A stretch of 64,000 nt of DNA from Promethearchaeia archaeon (lineage in GTDB: Archaea > Asgardarchaeota > Lokiarchaeia > Sigyniarchaeales > SOKP01). A program made the position numbers and the translations under genes. Below, piece after piece: positions 45,611 to 54,134 of the stretch (the stretch's first letter is position 1; each line of letters opens with the position of its first letter). The stretch is taken from the NCBI GenBank assembly GCA_029856145.1, contig JAHQWK010000024.1, positions 1 to 64,000 on the forward strand, read 5' to 3'. Below the pieces are notes generated by a model. It was not told where the DNA came from, made no database searches, and saw nothing but the letters and a program-made list of their open reading frames with translations.

Positions 45611-47230
45611 CTAAAAATTAAAATTTATATTTTTGAGATCTTTAATAATTTTTTTCTTTAAATCAATGTTTTCTAAATTTAACAATAACTCTTCAACTAT
45701 ATCTCTTAATTCTACAACTTTTTGAATAAGTAATTCTGGCTTATTCCAAAAATCTGTTCTTAATGGATGCATTTTTAAGATAGCTTTATTAAAATTTTCA
45801 ATTGCTGCTCGATAAAAAAGGCAAGCATTTTCTAATTTATTAAGTCGTGATTGATAGATTGAGCCAATTTTATTAAAACACATTCCTGCGCCAGCAAAAT
45901 CGCCTTCTTTTTCAAAATTTACGGCAGCATCTTGAATTTTATTTAAAGCTTCGTCCAAAACCTCATTGTCTCCCTTCTTTAATAGTACATATCCTTTAAT
46001 ATAATATACAACCCCTAAATAAAAACGATGATTTTGTTGTTTAGCAAGTTTAAATAACTTGTCAACAAATTCTTCAGCAATGGGTAGATGTTCATTAGAG
46101 ATACATATTTGGGAGGCATTCCTTAATAACTCTAATACTCTCTCAAAATCTTTAATTTCTTTATATTTTTCAATCCCCTGCCTGAATCGTTCGACTCCTG
46201 TAATAGCATCTTTTTTTTTAAAAGCCAGATTTCCTTCATAAATCAATTGTTCAGCCTCTTCTTTTATTTTGTTCTCCTTCTGCTTTTTTTTCTCTTCGCT
46301 CTCACCATAAAAAAAGTCATTAACTCCAAATGCGATATCTTGAGTCATAGGAATTTCAGTTAATATATCCTTATTTGAAAAATCATTTTGATTAGAGGAA
46401 TAATGATAAGTCCTTTCATCTTCTAATGGTTTTGCTCTTGATGGTACTTGAGTATTTTTTTCTAATGCAAATTCTTCTTTATAAGCAGATTGTAAAGGTT
46501 TTCCTTCGGTTACCAATGCAGACAGCTCGGATAAAACATTTGCAAAAAAATATTTATTTAATCCATCCACAACATAATCTACTTTATGATAGTTATTATC
46601 AAACACAGGATCATTAATATCCATATTTACATTTGTTATTCTATAAATTTCAAATCCCGTATCATATTTAGTCATAGCATACTCAGAACCATCTTCGCTT
46701 TTTATAACTTCTTCTTTTTTCTTTCCTAAGAGAGTATGATCAAATACTAACCCACAAAAATCATTATTATTCTGTTGAAAGCCTAATTGGTTAATTAAAT
46801 CTATGTAAGAAAAAAATAAGTTTAAACCTGGATGACTATGGAACCATCCAACCATATAATACTTTTTTCCTTCTTTATCAAGTCTTTCTTGTATTTCCTC
46901 AATAAATCCATAATGTCTTTCATCCAACTGGACATCTGTAGCATGTCCAAATGTTAAAGCTTCAGCACGTTCAACGTATACTAAATCTTCATCAGAATAC
47001 CCAATTAATATACCATATATTTCTTTCCATTCTTCAGGAGGAATTGATTTATTTGCATATCTACTTGTATATAAAATTATTGTCTTATAAGCATCTGCTC
47101 TAATAACAACAGGCTTAGTACTTTTTTCTGTTTGCTTTTCACCTTTAATTTCTTCTTTTTCCGAATCAGCTTCTAAATTTTCTTTTTTGGGAACTTCGTC
47201 ATTATTAGTTTTCTTGAACTCCTCTGTCAT
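45611..47230 (-). CDS. JAMM/MPN+ metalloprotease-like protein with TPR-like C-terminus
   Basis: 539 residues. After a charged N-terminal 45 residues there is an MPN+ domain: E70 (KEIYGILIG), then WFHSHPGLNLFFSYID, giving His131, His133, Ser141 and Asp144, the full E...HxH-x7-S-x2-D zinc set of Rpn11/CSN5-type isopeptidases. The C-terminal 240 residues (about 300-539) are helical hairpins (ADEALNKIQDAAVNFEKEGD-like patterns) that look like TPR repeats. It may remove ubiquitin-like modifiers from proteins. No ubiquitin, E1 or E2 gene is visible in the window. Protease activity is an inference from the intact metal site. Confidence 0.85.
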   Translation of the reverse strand: MTEEFKKTNNDEVPKKENLEADSEKEEIKGEKQTEKSTKPVVIRADAYKTIILYTSRYANKSIPPEEWKEIYGILIGYSDEDLVYVERAEALTFGHATDVQLDERHYGFIEEIQERLDKEGKKYYMVGWFHSHPGLNLFFSYIDLINQLGFQQNNNDFCGLVFDHTLLGKKKEEVIKSEDGSEYAMTKYDTGFEIYRITNVNMDINDPVFDNNYHKVDYVVDGLNKYFFANVLSELSALVTEGKPLQSAYKEEFALEKNTQVPSRAKPLEDERTYHYSSNQNDFSNKDILTEIPMTQDIAFGVNDFFYGESEEKKKQKENKIKEEAEQLIYEGNLAFKKKDAITGVERFRQGIEKYKEIKDFERVLELLRNASQICISNEHLPIAEEFVDKLFKLAKQQNHRFYLGVVYYIKGYVLLKKGDNEVLDEALNKIQDAAVNFEKEGDFAGAGMCFNKIGSIYQSRLNKLENACLFYRAAIENFNKAILKMHPLRTDFWNKPELLIQKVVELRDIVEELLLNLENIDLKKKIIKDLKNINFNF

Positions 47231-47346
47231 TTCAACATTTCCTAATTTAATTATTATTTCTAAAAAAATAATAAGTGTATTCTTAATTAAAATTATGCTT
47301 AAAAATTTATATTAACGGATTTTAGCAAATAGATTAGAATTGAATT

Positions 47347-47907
47347 TCATTTTTTTTTAGAAATTACCTTTCTAAACCGCTCTTTTATTTCTTCTGGAAG
47401 TAAGGGGATATTTTTCACCTGTGCATTTCCTGGTTGAGCTTTAATAAGCACAAAATGACAACCTAATGTTAAATTCTCTAATATAGGTTTAATCTGTTCC
47501 TCTTTATCAATAACTGTGATTGAGTTAAATCCAGCGCCTTTAGCGATTATTTCCAACCTTGTTCTATTACTTGTATACGTTTTTTGATCCCCTGTAGATC
47601 CATAAGAAGAATTATCAATAACTATCAGAGTTAAATTATTCGGGTCATTATTCGCTAATGTGCTTAAACTGCCAAGATTCATTAAAATAGAACCATCACC
47701 ATCAATACAAATTACTTTTTTCTCAGGTTTAGAAATCGCGATACCAAATGCAATTGAACTTGATAAGCCCATTGAACCTAACATATAAAAATTTTCTTCT
47801 CGATCCAATATATCATATAATTCCCTTGAAGGTGCACCAAGGTTACAAACAATTAATTCATCATCTAATGACTCTACTATTTTTTTTATAGCATCGTATC
47901 TTTTCAT
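47347..47907 (-). CDS. comE: Sulfopyruvate decarboxylase-like beta subunit (ThDP-binding)
   Basis: 186 residues carrying the ThDP-binding half: IDGDGSILMNLGSLSTLANN (GDG...N motif) and SYGSTGDQKTYTSNRT. Paired with the alpha subunit directly upstream (one base between stop and ATG; GGAGG precedes the ATG). The pair decarboxylates sulfopyruvate to sulfoacetaldehyde in coenzyme M synthesis, or the phosphonate analogue (phosphonopyruvate decarboxylase, same family). No other coenzyme M or phosphonate gene is in the window, so the substrate stays open. Confidence 0.8.
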   Translation of the reverse strand: MKRYDAIKKIVESLDDELIVCNLGAPSRELYDILDREENFYMLGSMGLSSSIAFGIAISKPEKKVICIDGDGSILMNLGSLSTLANNDPNNLTLIVIDNSSYGSTGDQKTYTSNRTRLEIIAKGAGFNSITVIDKEEQIKPILENLTLGCHFVLIKAQPGNAQVKNIPLLPEEIKERFRKVISKKK

Positions 47908-47908
47908 G

Positions 47909-48403
47909 TCATTCCCTCCACAAATTCCTTTTTAAAAGGATGCCAACTAAATTTTTTGATTTTTCACTAATAATTACTGCTTTATTTATTTCAATGACAT
48001 TATCTACTGAATTAATAATGAATTTTCTAATATTTAATAAATCTAAGAGATCTGGCGTAAGTTTACCCATTGGAATTTGAGCTGAAATCTTTTCTCCCTC
48101 AGCACCTCTATGACTCATTATAAATATAACAGGAATCTTATATAGTTGCAATAATGATTTTATAGCATTTACTGAATTACCTAATCCAGAATTTTGCATC
48201 AATATTGCTGGTGTTCGTCCTCCCAAATAAGCACCTGCTGCAATTCCCATTCCCTCTTCTTCACGCGTTATTGGAATATGCTGAATCTCATTTTTTTCAT
48301 CAATAAGTTTCAAAAGACCTTTTAGCAAAATACAGGGTAATGATAATATCAAATTTATTCCAGATTTTTTAATAGCCTCATATAATAAAATATCTGTATC
48401 CAT
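47909..48403 (-). CDS. comD: Sulfopyruvate decarboxylase-like alpha subunit
   Basis: 164 residues corresponding to the pyrimidine-binding half of a ThDP enzyme: ITREEEGMGIAAGAYLGGRTPAILMQNSGLGNSVNAI with the catalytic Glu. First gene of a two-gene unit with the beta subunit, translationally coupled. Bacterial and eukaryotic homologues are usually single-chain; the split form is the archaeal ComDE pattern. Same uncertainty over substrate as the beta subunit. Confidence 0.8.
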   Translation of the reverse strand: MDTDILLYEAIKKSGINLILSLPCILLKGLLKLIDEKNEIQHIPITREEEGMGIAAGAYLGGRTPAILMQNSGLGNSVNAIKSLLQLYKIPVIFIMSHRGAEGEKISAQIPMGKLTPDLLDLLNIRKFIINSVDNVIEINKAVIISEKSKNLVGILLKRNLWRE

Positions 48404-48586
48404 AATACTAATGTCTAATTTTACTTAATTTAATTATAATCATTAATTTTCAAATATCTTTAAAGCTTAAGAATAAACTAAAGTTAGATTTTACTAACAA
48501 TAAATAATTACATTAAAGTTATTTCAAGATCATTATTTAAGTAATATTGTTTACAGAAAATTTAAGTAAATTTAGTGATTAATAAA

Positions 48587-48601
48587 TTTGATTCAATCAA
48601 A
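48587..48601. promoter_or_regulatory. Perfect 15-bp palindrome upstream of a small membrane-protein gene
   Basis: TTTGATT-C-AATCAAA reads the same on both strands apart from the central base, and sits 10 nt upstream of the GTG at 48611. This spot near the transcript start suggests an operator; no regulator is assigned. Confidence 0.4.
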
Positions 48602-48610
48602 TATTAGAAG

Positions 48611-48997
48611 GTGAATAAAATAGTAATTGAATTAGTTGCTTCAATTTATATAATTATAATAGGAATCGCATTGCTATGTATGTGGCTCTTGTTATTAATA
48701 AAGAGAGAAGTACCCGAACTTAATACTAAGCCAACACAAATATTTTTTCATTTAGTTGCTGAATTTCTGACATCTATAATGCTTATAATTGGAGGGATTG
48801 GATTGATAATGAATCAATTTTGGGGTGTAGCAGTATTCTTTATTGCTATTGGAATGGCTATCTATTCTACCATAAACGCAGCAGGTTTTTATGGGCAGTT
48901 AAAAGATTGGCCTATGTTTATTACTTTATTAGTATTTACATTTATTTCTCTTTTAATCACATCATTAATCTTAATTATCGAGTTCCAAATATCATGA
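48611..48997 (+). CDS. Small membrane protein of unknown function
   Basis: 128 residues with about four hydrophobic helices (6-30, 46-68, 72-88, 102-124). The start shown is GTG, overlapping the only Shine-Dalgarno-like sequence (AGAAGGTGA), so the true start may be a few codons downstream. Its stop is 5 nt from the convergent CoA-transferase gene. Family not recognised. Confidence 0.5.
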   Translation: MNKIVIELVASIYIIIIGIALLCMWLLLLIKREVPELNTKPTQIFFHLVAEFLTSIMLIIGGIGLIMNQFWGVAVFFIAIGMAIYSTINAAGFYGQLKDWPMFITLLVFTFISLLITSLILIIEFQIS

Positions 48998-49004
48998 TAA
49001 AAAC

Positions 49005-50219
49005 TTAAATAATCCCTTTTTTCCTAAATTCCCGAATATCTTCATCTGAATATCCAAAGTTTTTAAGAATCTCCATTGTATGTTGGCCAAGTTTAGGAGC
49101 AAGTTCTTTTATCTTTAATGGTGTTCGTGAATATTTTATAGGTGAAGCTACATTTTGAATTTTCCCAAACTTTGGATGATCCATTTCAATGATCATATTA
49201 CGTGCTTTAATCTGAGGGTCCTCACAAGCTTCAGCAAAAGACTTTACTGGCATGATACAAGCGTCGAGATTTTTAAAAATATCCATCCATTCTTTTTGAG
49301 TTTTTTTTAAAAATTCTTTTTGTAACTCTATAAAGACTTTTTCTCTTTCTTCTCCCTGAGCAAATTGTTTTAGAAATAAATCATCACGTCCTAGAGCTTC
49401 ACATAATACTCGCCAGAACTTGACTTCAATAATCCCTATAGATAAAAATTTATTATCTTTTGTTTTGTAAATGTTGTAAAAAGGAAAATCTCCATGTAAG
49501 GGATTTTGTGTTTCAACTCCATCATTTAAATCTTTAGAAAAATGGTAGGCAGCTACGAGGGGCATAAAAGAAAAAACAGAATCTGTCATTGATATATCTA
49601 TATATTGTCCCTTTCTTTCAAGGTTCTTCTCTCTTTCGATTATTGCACCTAAAATACCTATAGCTGTAACTAGTCCGCCCCCTATATCCGCAACTTGAAC
49701 ACCTGGATTTATCGGCTTTTTTTCTTGAGATTCGTCACCATAAACCTTTCGTTCCCTATTTAAATCCAAAATGCCACATATTCCAATGTAATTAAGATCA
49801 TGACCTGCTATTTGCTCATATGGGCCATATTGGCCATAACCCGTTAGAGAACAACAGATTATTGATGGATTAATTGTAGTTAACGTTTTATAGTCAATTT
49901 TCAATTTATTCGTAACCTTAGGTCGAAAAGAATCAAGAACTACATCCGCTTCTTTTACCAATTTATAAAAAATTTCTCGAGCTTTTTCCTTTTTTAAATT
50001 AAGTGTAATTGACTTTTTATTTCTATTAAGAATTGAAGTAAAAGCACTCTCACGATATCTTCCTTTTTGAAAGAATGGAGGTGGTTGACCATAAAAATAA
50101 CGAGGATCTTCTACCCTAATAACATTAGCACCAAGATCAGAGAGTATCATGGAACAAAAAGGTCCAGGTAGCATTCTCGTTAGATCTAATATAATTTTCC
50201 CTTCCAAAGGTAATGACAT
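49005..50219 (-). CDS. Class III CoA-transferase / alpha-methylacyl-CoA racemase-like protein
   Basis: 404 residues from ATG at 50219 (MSLPLEGKIILDLTRMLPGP is the family start; the longer frame from 50309 adds 30 residues that overlap the neighbour and look non-coding). Motifs: GPFCSMILSDLGANVIRVEDP (CoA-binding), KADVVLDSFRP-like segment, GHDLNYIGICGIL with the His of racemase-type members, and a DLNxx...MTDSVFSF segment. The GHD-x-NY pattern favours alpha-methylacyl-CoA racemase over formyl-CoA transferase. It would act on branched or aromatic acyl-CoA thioesters and fits the acyl-CoA metabolism seen elsewhere in the window. Confidence 0.82.
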   Translation of the reverse strand: MSLPLEGKIILDLTRMLPGPFCSMILSDLGANVIRVEDPRYFYGQPPPFFQKGRYRESAFTSILNRNKKSITLNLKKEKAREIFYKLVKEADVVLDSFRPKVTNKLKIDYKTLTTINPSIICCSLTGYGQYGPYEQIAGHDLNYIGICGILDLNRERKVYGDESQEKKPINPGVQVADIGGGLVTAIGILGAIIEREKNLERKGQYIDISMTDSVFSFMPLVAAYHFSKDLNDGVETQNPLHGDFPFYNIYKTKDNKFLSIGIIEVKFWRVLCEALGRDDLFLKQFAQGEEREKVFIELQKEFLKKTQKEWMDIFKNLDACIMPVKSFAEACEDPQIKARNMIIEMDHPKFGKIQNVASPIKYSRTPLKIKELAPKLGQHTMEILKNFGYSDEDIREFRKKGII

Positions 50220-50280
50220 AATAATTAAAAAATTATATAACATAAAAGTATAAGTAAAAAGCTTGAAATCATAAAGGAAT

Positions 50281-51693
50281 TTATTTTTTCCTTCTTTGAA
50301 TCCATTCAATATTTCCTTTTTTACTTAATCTAAATATTTCATATTCATTATTTTTCAAGAGGATCATCCAAGATGATTTAGTAAGGAATTTAATAAGTTC
50401 TTCAGTATCACTTAACTCTTTAACAATTAATTTTGATGTAAAATTAGTTGTGATAAATTTAACATCTCTTATTATCTCTGATTTATTAGCTAGCTTATCT
50501 GAATCATTTAATTCATAAGTAGATAAATCCCATAAAGAATTTGGAATAAAATCTTCCTCAAGATTTTTTATATCAAGAACTTTTATGTTCTTAAACTTAT
50601 CAGAAATTTCAATTTCTGATATTTGGTTAAATCCAATGTAAAGATGCTGTAATTTTCTTAATTTTTCAAGCCGATTAATCTTGATTATTTTGTTATTTCT
50701 TAAGTCTAAAAATTTTAACTTTCTAAGATTTTCTAATCCTTTTATTTCTTTTATTTGATTATAACTTAAATCTAGAAATTCTAGCTTAGTAAGCTTATCG
50801 ATTCCTTTGATTTCTGATATCATATTATTACTAAGATCTAACCTCCTTAAATTAGTAAGCTTTTCTAATCCCTTTATTTCTGATATATGATTATTTCGAA
50901 GATTTAGCACTTCTAAATTTGAATGCTTTTCAAATTCTTTAATATCAGATATTTTATTATCAAATAACATTAAATATTTCAAATTAGGAAGACAATTTAT
51001 ACCTTCTATTACAGAAATCTCATTATTATTTAAGTATAGAAACTCAATTTTTTCTAAATTTGATAATCCCTTTATTTTCATAATCCTATTTCCTTGTAAA
51101 TGTAAAGACGTCAGATTGGTTAATGTATCTAAACCTTTGATTTCTGGTATTTGATTATAATTTAGATATAATTTCTGTAAATCGATAAGATTTTCCAAAT
51201 TTTTAACTTTTTCAATATTATCAATGTTATTATTATTGAGATTAATGATAGGATAATCCTTAGAAGGAAAAAATATATTTCCTTCAAAATTTACGAATTT
51301 TACAATTTTTAACAGAGATTTTAATTTCTCATTTGAAATTTTTTCTAATAGTTTAATTATTTGAACCAAACAAAATGAGTTGTTATCATGTTTTAACACC
51401 CATGAAATAGGTTTTATCGCTCTTTCTGGAAAATTAAATATTATAACACTTGCTGCTTGTCCTCGCACCTGATCATTCAAATCTGAGATTAGTAAATTCT
51501 CGAGGAAATTAAACACTTTTTCACCTTTAGGATATATTAATCCTAAAAATTTTAAACTTAATATCCTAGTCTTATCATCATTATCATGGATATCATCAAT
51601 TACTGATATTAATAAGTCTGAAGCTTGATTTTTATTTAATATTTTATTCTTAAAATCCTCATAAATCTTAATTGGCGTTAGAACTGGCATCAA
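50281..51693 (-). CDS. SDS22-like leucine-rich repeat protein with HEAT-like N-terminus
   Basis: 470 residues. Residues about 15-130 look like short HEAT-type helical pairs (KTRILSLKFLGLIYPKG; DQVRGQAASVIIF). From about 150 to 375 there are about ten 21-22-residue SDS22-type repeats of the form LxxLxxLxLxxNxIxxIxG. The C-terminal 90 residues are unlike either. No signal peptide. In eukaryotes SDS22 proteins steer phosphatases; here the partner is unknown. Stop is 62 nt before the CoA-transferase start. Confidence 0.85.
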   Translation of the reverse strand: MMPVLTPIKIYEDFKNKILNKNQASDLLISVIDDIHDNDDKTRILSLKFLGLIYPKGEKVFNFLENLLISDLNDQVRGQAASVIIFNFPERAIKPISWVLKHDNNSFCLVQIIKLLEKISNEKLKSLLKIVKFVNFEGNIFFPSKDYPIINLNNNNIDNIEKVKNLENLIDLQKLYLNYNQIPEIKGLDTLTNLTSLHLQGNRIMKIKGLSNLEKIEFLYLNNNEISVIEGINCLPNLKYLMLFDNKISDIKEFEKHSNLEVLNLRNNHISEIKGLEKLTNLRRLDLSNNMISEIKGIDKLTKLEFLDLSYNQIKEIKGLENLRKLKFLDLRNNKIIKINRLEKLRKLQHLYIGFNQISEIEISDKFKNIKVLDIKNLEEDFIPNSLWDLSTYELNDSDKLANKSEIIRDVKFITTNFTSKLIVKELSDTEELIKFLTKSSWMILLKNNEYEIFRLSKKGNIEWIQRRKK

Positions 51694-51813
51694 ATTAATA
51701 AATTCATGAAATTAAATGATGATTTATTACTAATTTATCTTATTTTTTAAAAATAATAAGATAATTAAAAGATACTATTTATTAATTAAAAAAGAAAAAA
51801 AATTATTTGAATG

Positions 51814-52326
51814 CTACAACTCAATTATTTCAGATTCCATTCTTTCTGTATCTACAATAGCAAAAGTAGCTTTACCCGTTATGTAACCACAAATTTCACC
51901 GGGATTAATCACTAAAGTACCATTATCCAACTTTTTATTAGATAAGAAATGTGTATGACCTGATAGAATTATATCAAAATTACCTGAATTTCCTAAGGCT
52001 TCTATTGTCTGTTCTCTGGGCATGTGAGATGCAAAAATTCGTTTACCACCTAATTCTAAAATCAATTCATTCCCATTCTGAGGAAATTCACATATTTGAC
52101 CTAAATTTTCTTTTAGAAAAAGACGTTCTCCATCATTATTTCCAAAGACCCCCAAAAAATTCTTTTTTATAGAGTCATTTAATTCGTTAAACCATCTCCT
52201 AACAAATGGTGCAACATAATCTCCACAGTGTATAAGTGCATCAACATTTCTTTCATTTATTATAGAAATTGCTTTTAAGATGTTAATTTTGTGGTCATGG
52301 GAATCGGAAATTACCGCAATTTTCAT
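51814..52326 (-). CDS. YfcE/MJ0936-type phosphodiesterase
   Basis: 170 residues, a compact calcineurin-like metallophosphodiesterase: ISDSHDHKIN (metal Asp and His), IHCGDYVAP, VFGNNDGERLF, FASHMP, LSGHTHFLS and INPGEICG. All metal ligands are present and the GNND form is that of the characterised methanococcal MJ0936 enzyme. Substrate in vivo unknown. Divergently placed to the isoprenyl diphosphate synthase; its paralogue at 16705 is the Vps29-like version. Confidence 0.9.
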   Translation of the reverse strand: MKIAVISDSHDHKINILKAISIINERNVDALIHCGDYVAPFVRRWFNELNDSIKKNFLGVFGNNDGERLFLKENLGQICEFPQNGNELILELGGKRIFASHMPREQTIEALGNSGNFDIILSGHTHFLSNKKLDNGTLVINPGEICGYITGKATFAIVDTERMESEIIEL

Positions 52327-52446
52327 TCTTAAAACTCTCCTTTTATATAGAATTTTTAGGTTTTGTATATAATAAAAATAAATTATTAAATGTTTTATAT
52401 TAATATTATTGCATTAGTTAAACTAAAGCAAATTTTTGTTTTTATC

Positions 52447-53520
52447 ATGAGTTATAAATTCTTAAAAACCGAAAAAACTCTAGTAGATAAGCAATTAGAA
52501 ATGTATTTTGCTAATTTACACAAGAAAGAAAAAGATATACTTCTAAATGATTTTATTAATCAACTTGAAGAATTCATTTTAAATGAAAAAGCGAAAAGAA
52601 TCCATCCTATTTTGTTGAATGCCGCTTTTGCGGGTATTGTAAATCCTATGTATTTAGAGGATCAAATAGAACAAATTCGTGAAGTGTCCATATCAGTCGA
52701 ATTATTACATAGCGGTCACTTAATACATGATGATCTCCTAGATAATGATGAGATAAGAAGGGGTAAACCTACATTTCATGTACAATTAAAAAATGAAATA
52801 AGTCAAGTGTACAAGGACTTAGAACTCCCTAATAAAGACGAGTTGAGTGGATTATATGGAAGGGATATGTCAATATTAGGGGGTACACAAGGATATCTTT
52901 TAGGTTTAGACATTTTAAAATCTTCAAAATTCCCAGAACAATTAAAACTCTTTGCTATTAATGAATATACACAAGCAATGGATTATTTAATGAAAGGACA
53001 GTTAGTAGAAGAATACATGAATTATCATAATATTACCATGACATTAGAACAATATTTGAATATAATGGAATTTCAAAAAGCAAGAATATTTGAAAAATCT
53101 ACAAAAATTGGAGCATTTTTGGCTAAAGGGAATCTTCATTATCAAATCAATCCTCTAAGTAATGCAATGTTACTTATTGGTCAAGCTCATGCAATTCGTG
53201 ATGATATTATTGATCTAGAAGACGACATTAAAGGAAAGCAGAAAAAAATCGTGTATATTTTAGCTATCTCAAATACTGATGAAGATCAGTCTAAGAGATT
53301 GAATGAAATATACCATAAAGATCATTTGACAAATAATGATGTAAAAGAAGCAGAAGATATCTTCACAAAAACCAATGCCTTAATGATTGCTGAACATTTA
53401 GCAAAAAATTTTATCGAACAAGCTAAAGATTCTCTTAAAGATATTTATCCAGATCTAAATAAAGAACAAAAAATGTTCTTTAGTGAATTTTCAGATTTTG
53501 TTTATACAAGAGAATTTTAG
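52447..53520 (+). CDS. Isoprenyl diphosphate synthase (geranylgeranyl-type)
   Basis: 357 residues. First aspartate-rich motif HDDLLDNDEIRRGKPT (DDxxD) and second DDIIDLEDD are intact, so it condenses isopentenyl diphosphate with an allylic diphosphate, in archaea mainly to make geranylgeranyl diphosphate for ether lipids. Chain length cannot be fixed. I start at ATG 52447 (MSYKFLKTEK): the 19 residues before it in the longer frame from 52390 are hydrophobic and unlike the family. Confidence 0.88.
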   Translation: MSYKFLKTEKTLVDKQLEMYFANLHKKEKDILLNDFINQLEEFILNEKAKRIHPILLNAAFAGIVNPMYLEDQIEQIREVSISVELLHSGHLIHDDLLDNDEIRRGKPTFHVQLKNEISQVYKDLELPNKDELSGLYGRDMSILGGTQGYLLGLDILKSSKFPEQLKLFAINEYTQAMDYLMKGQLVEEYMNYHNITMTLEQYLNIMEFQKARIFEKSTKIGAFLAKGNLHYQINPLSNAMLLIGQAHAIRDDIIDLEDDIKGKQKKIVYILAISNTDEDQSKRLNEIYHKDHLTNNDVKEAEDIFTKTNALMIAEHLAKNFIEQAKDSLKDIYPDLNKEQKMFFSEFSDFVYTREF

Positions 53521-53537
53521 AATTATCCTCTAATATT

Positions 53538-54134
53538 TTATACTACAACAAATGGAATATGTTGTTTTTTCAACATTAAGTTATTTAATTCTTTGAAAAC
53601 TTCTAAAACGTTTTGATTCTCCAAAGCAGATGTTCTAGCAAATCCATCTAATTTTCTTTTTTCTAAATATTCGGAAATCAAGGTATCATTAATAATTTCT
53701 GATTTTGAGGTTTTCTTTATTAAATCACTTTTACTCGCAACTAAAATTATTGGAATCTTTGAATCTATAGCATTCTCAATTATTATATCATACCAGAAAT
53801 CTAGTTGATTAAAAGATGGAAAATTCACTGAATCGAATACTAACAAGGCTCCATTAGCACCTTCTATAAATTTGGGGATTAATGGAGCAAATCTTTCCTG
53901 CCCTCCAAAGTCAAAAATCGAATTTACAACATAATTTTCCTTCTGTGGATTTATTTCTTTTGTAAAATTGATTTTTAAATAGACTGAATGAAAATTTATA
54001 CCAATTGTTGGAGAACTATCAAAACTAAATGAGTTAAAACAATAACGATTAAATAATGATGTTTTACCTACTGAACTGGCACCACAAATCACAGTTTTGA
54101 AACTAAATAATATATCTTTTCGATTATAACTCAT
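53538..54134 (-). CDS. Ras-superfamily small GTPase (Rab/Arf-like mosaic)
   Basis: 198 residues. G1 GASSVGKTS (18-26), G2 Thr in SPTIGINF (about 43), G3 DFGGQERF (75-82), G4 SKSD (134-137) in place of NKxD, G5 TSA. The DFGGQE G3 sequence combines the Arf-type GGQ with the Rab-type QERF. The G4 Asn, which contacts guanine, is Ser, so binding may be weakened or altered. No lipidation motif (CAAX or double Cys) at the C-terminus, which ends FVVV; an N-terminal membrane helix is also absent. Partner GAP or GEF genes were not found nearby, although the window has longin-like domains. Confidence 0.9.
   Translation of the reverse strand: MSYNRKDILFSFKTVICGASSVGKTSLFNRYCFNSFSFDSSPTIGINFHSVYLKINFTKEINPQKENYVVNSIFDFGGQERFAPLIPKFIEGANGALLVFDSVNFPSFNQLDFWYDIIIENAIDSKIPIILVASKSDLIKKTSKSEIINDTLISEYLEKRKLDGFARTSALENQNVLEVFKELNNLMLKKQHIPFVVV

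Noticed and set aside
50219..50309. Longer start of the CoA-transferase/racemase gene at 50309
   Set aside because: The added 30 residues are hydrophobic and aromatic, overlap the neighbouring gene, and precede a perfect family N-terminus starting at 50219.
50600..51250. 63-66-bp periodicity on the minus strand
   Set aside because: Explained by SDS22-type leucine-rich repeats.
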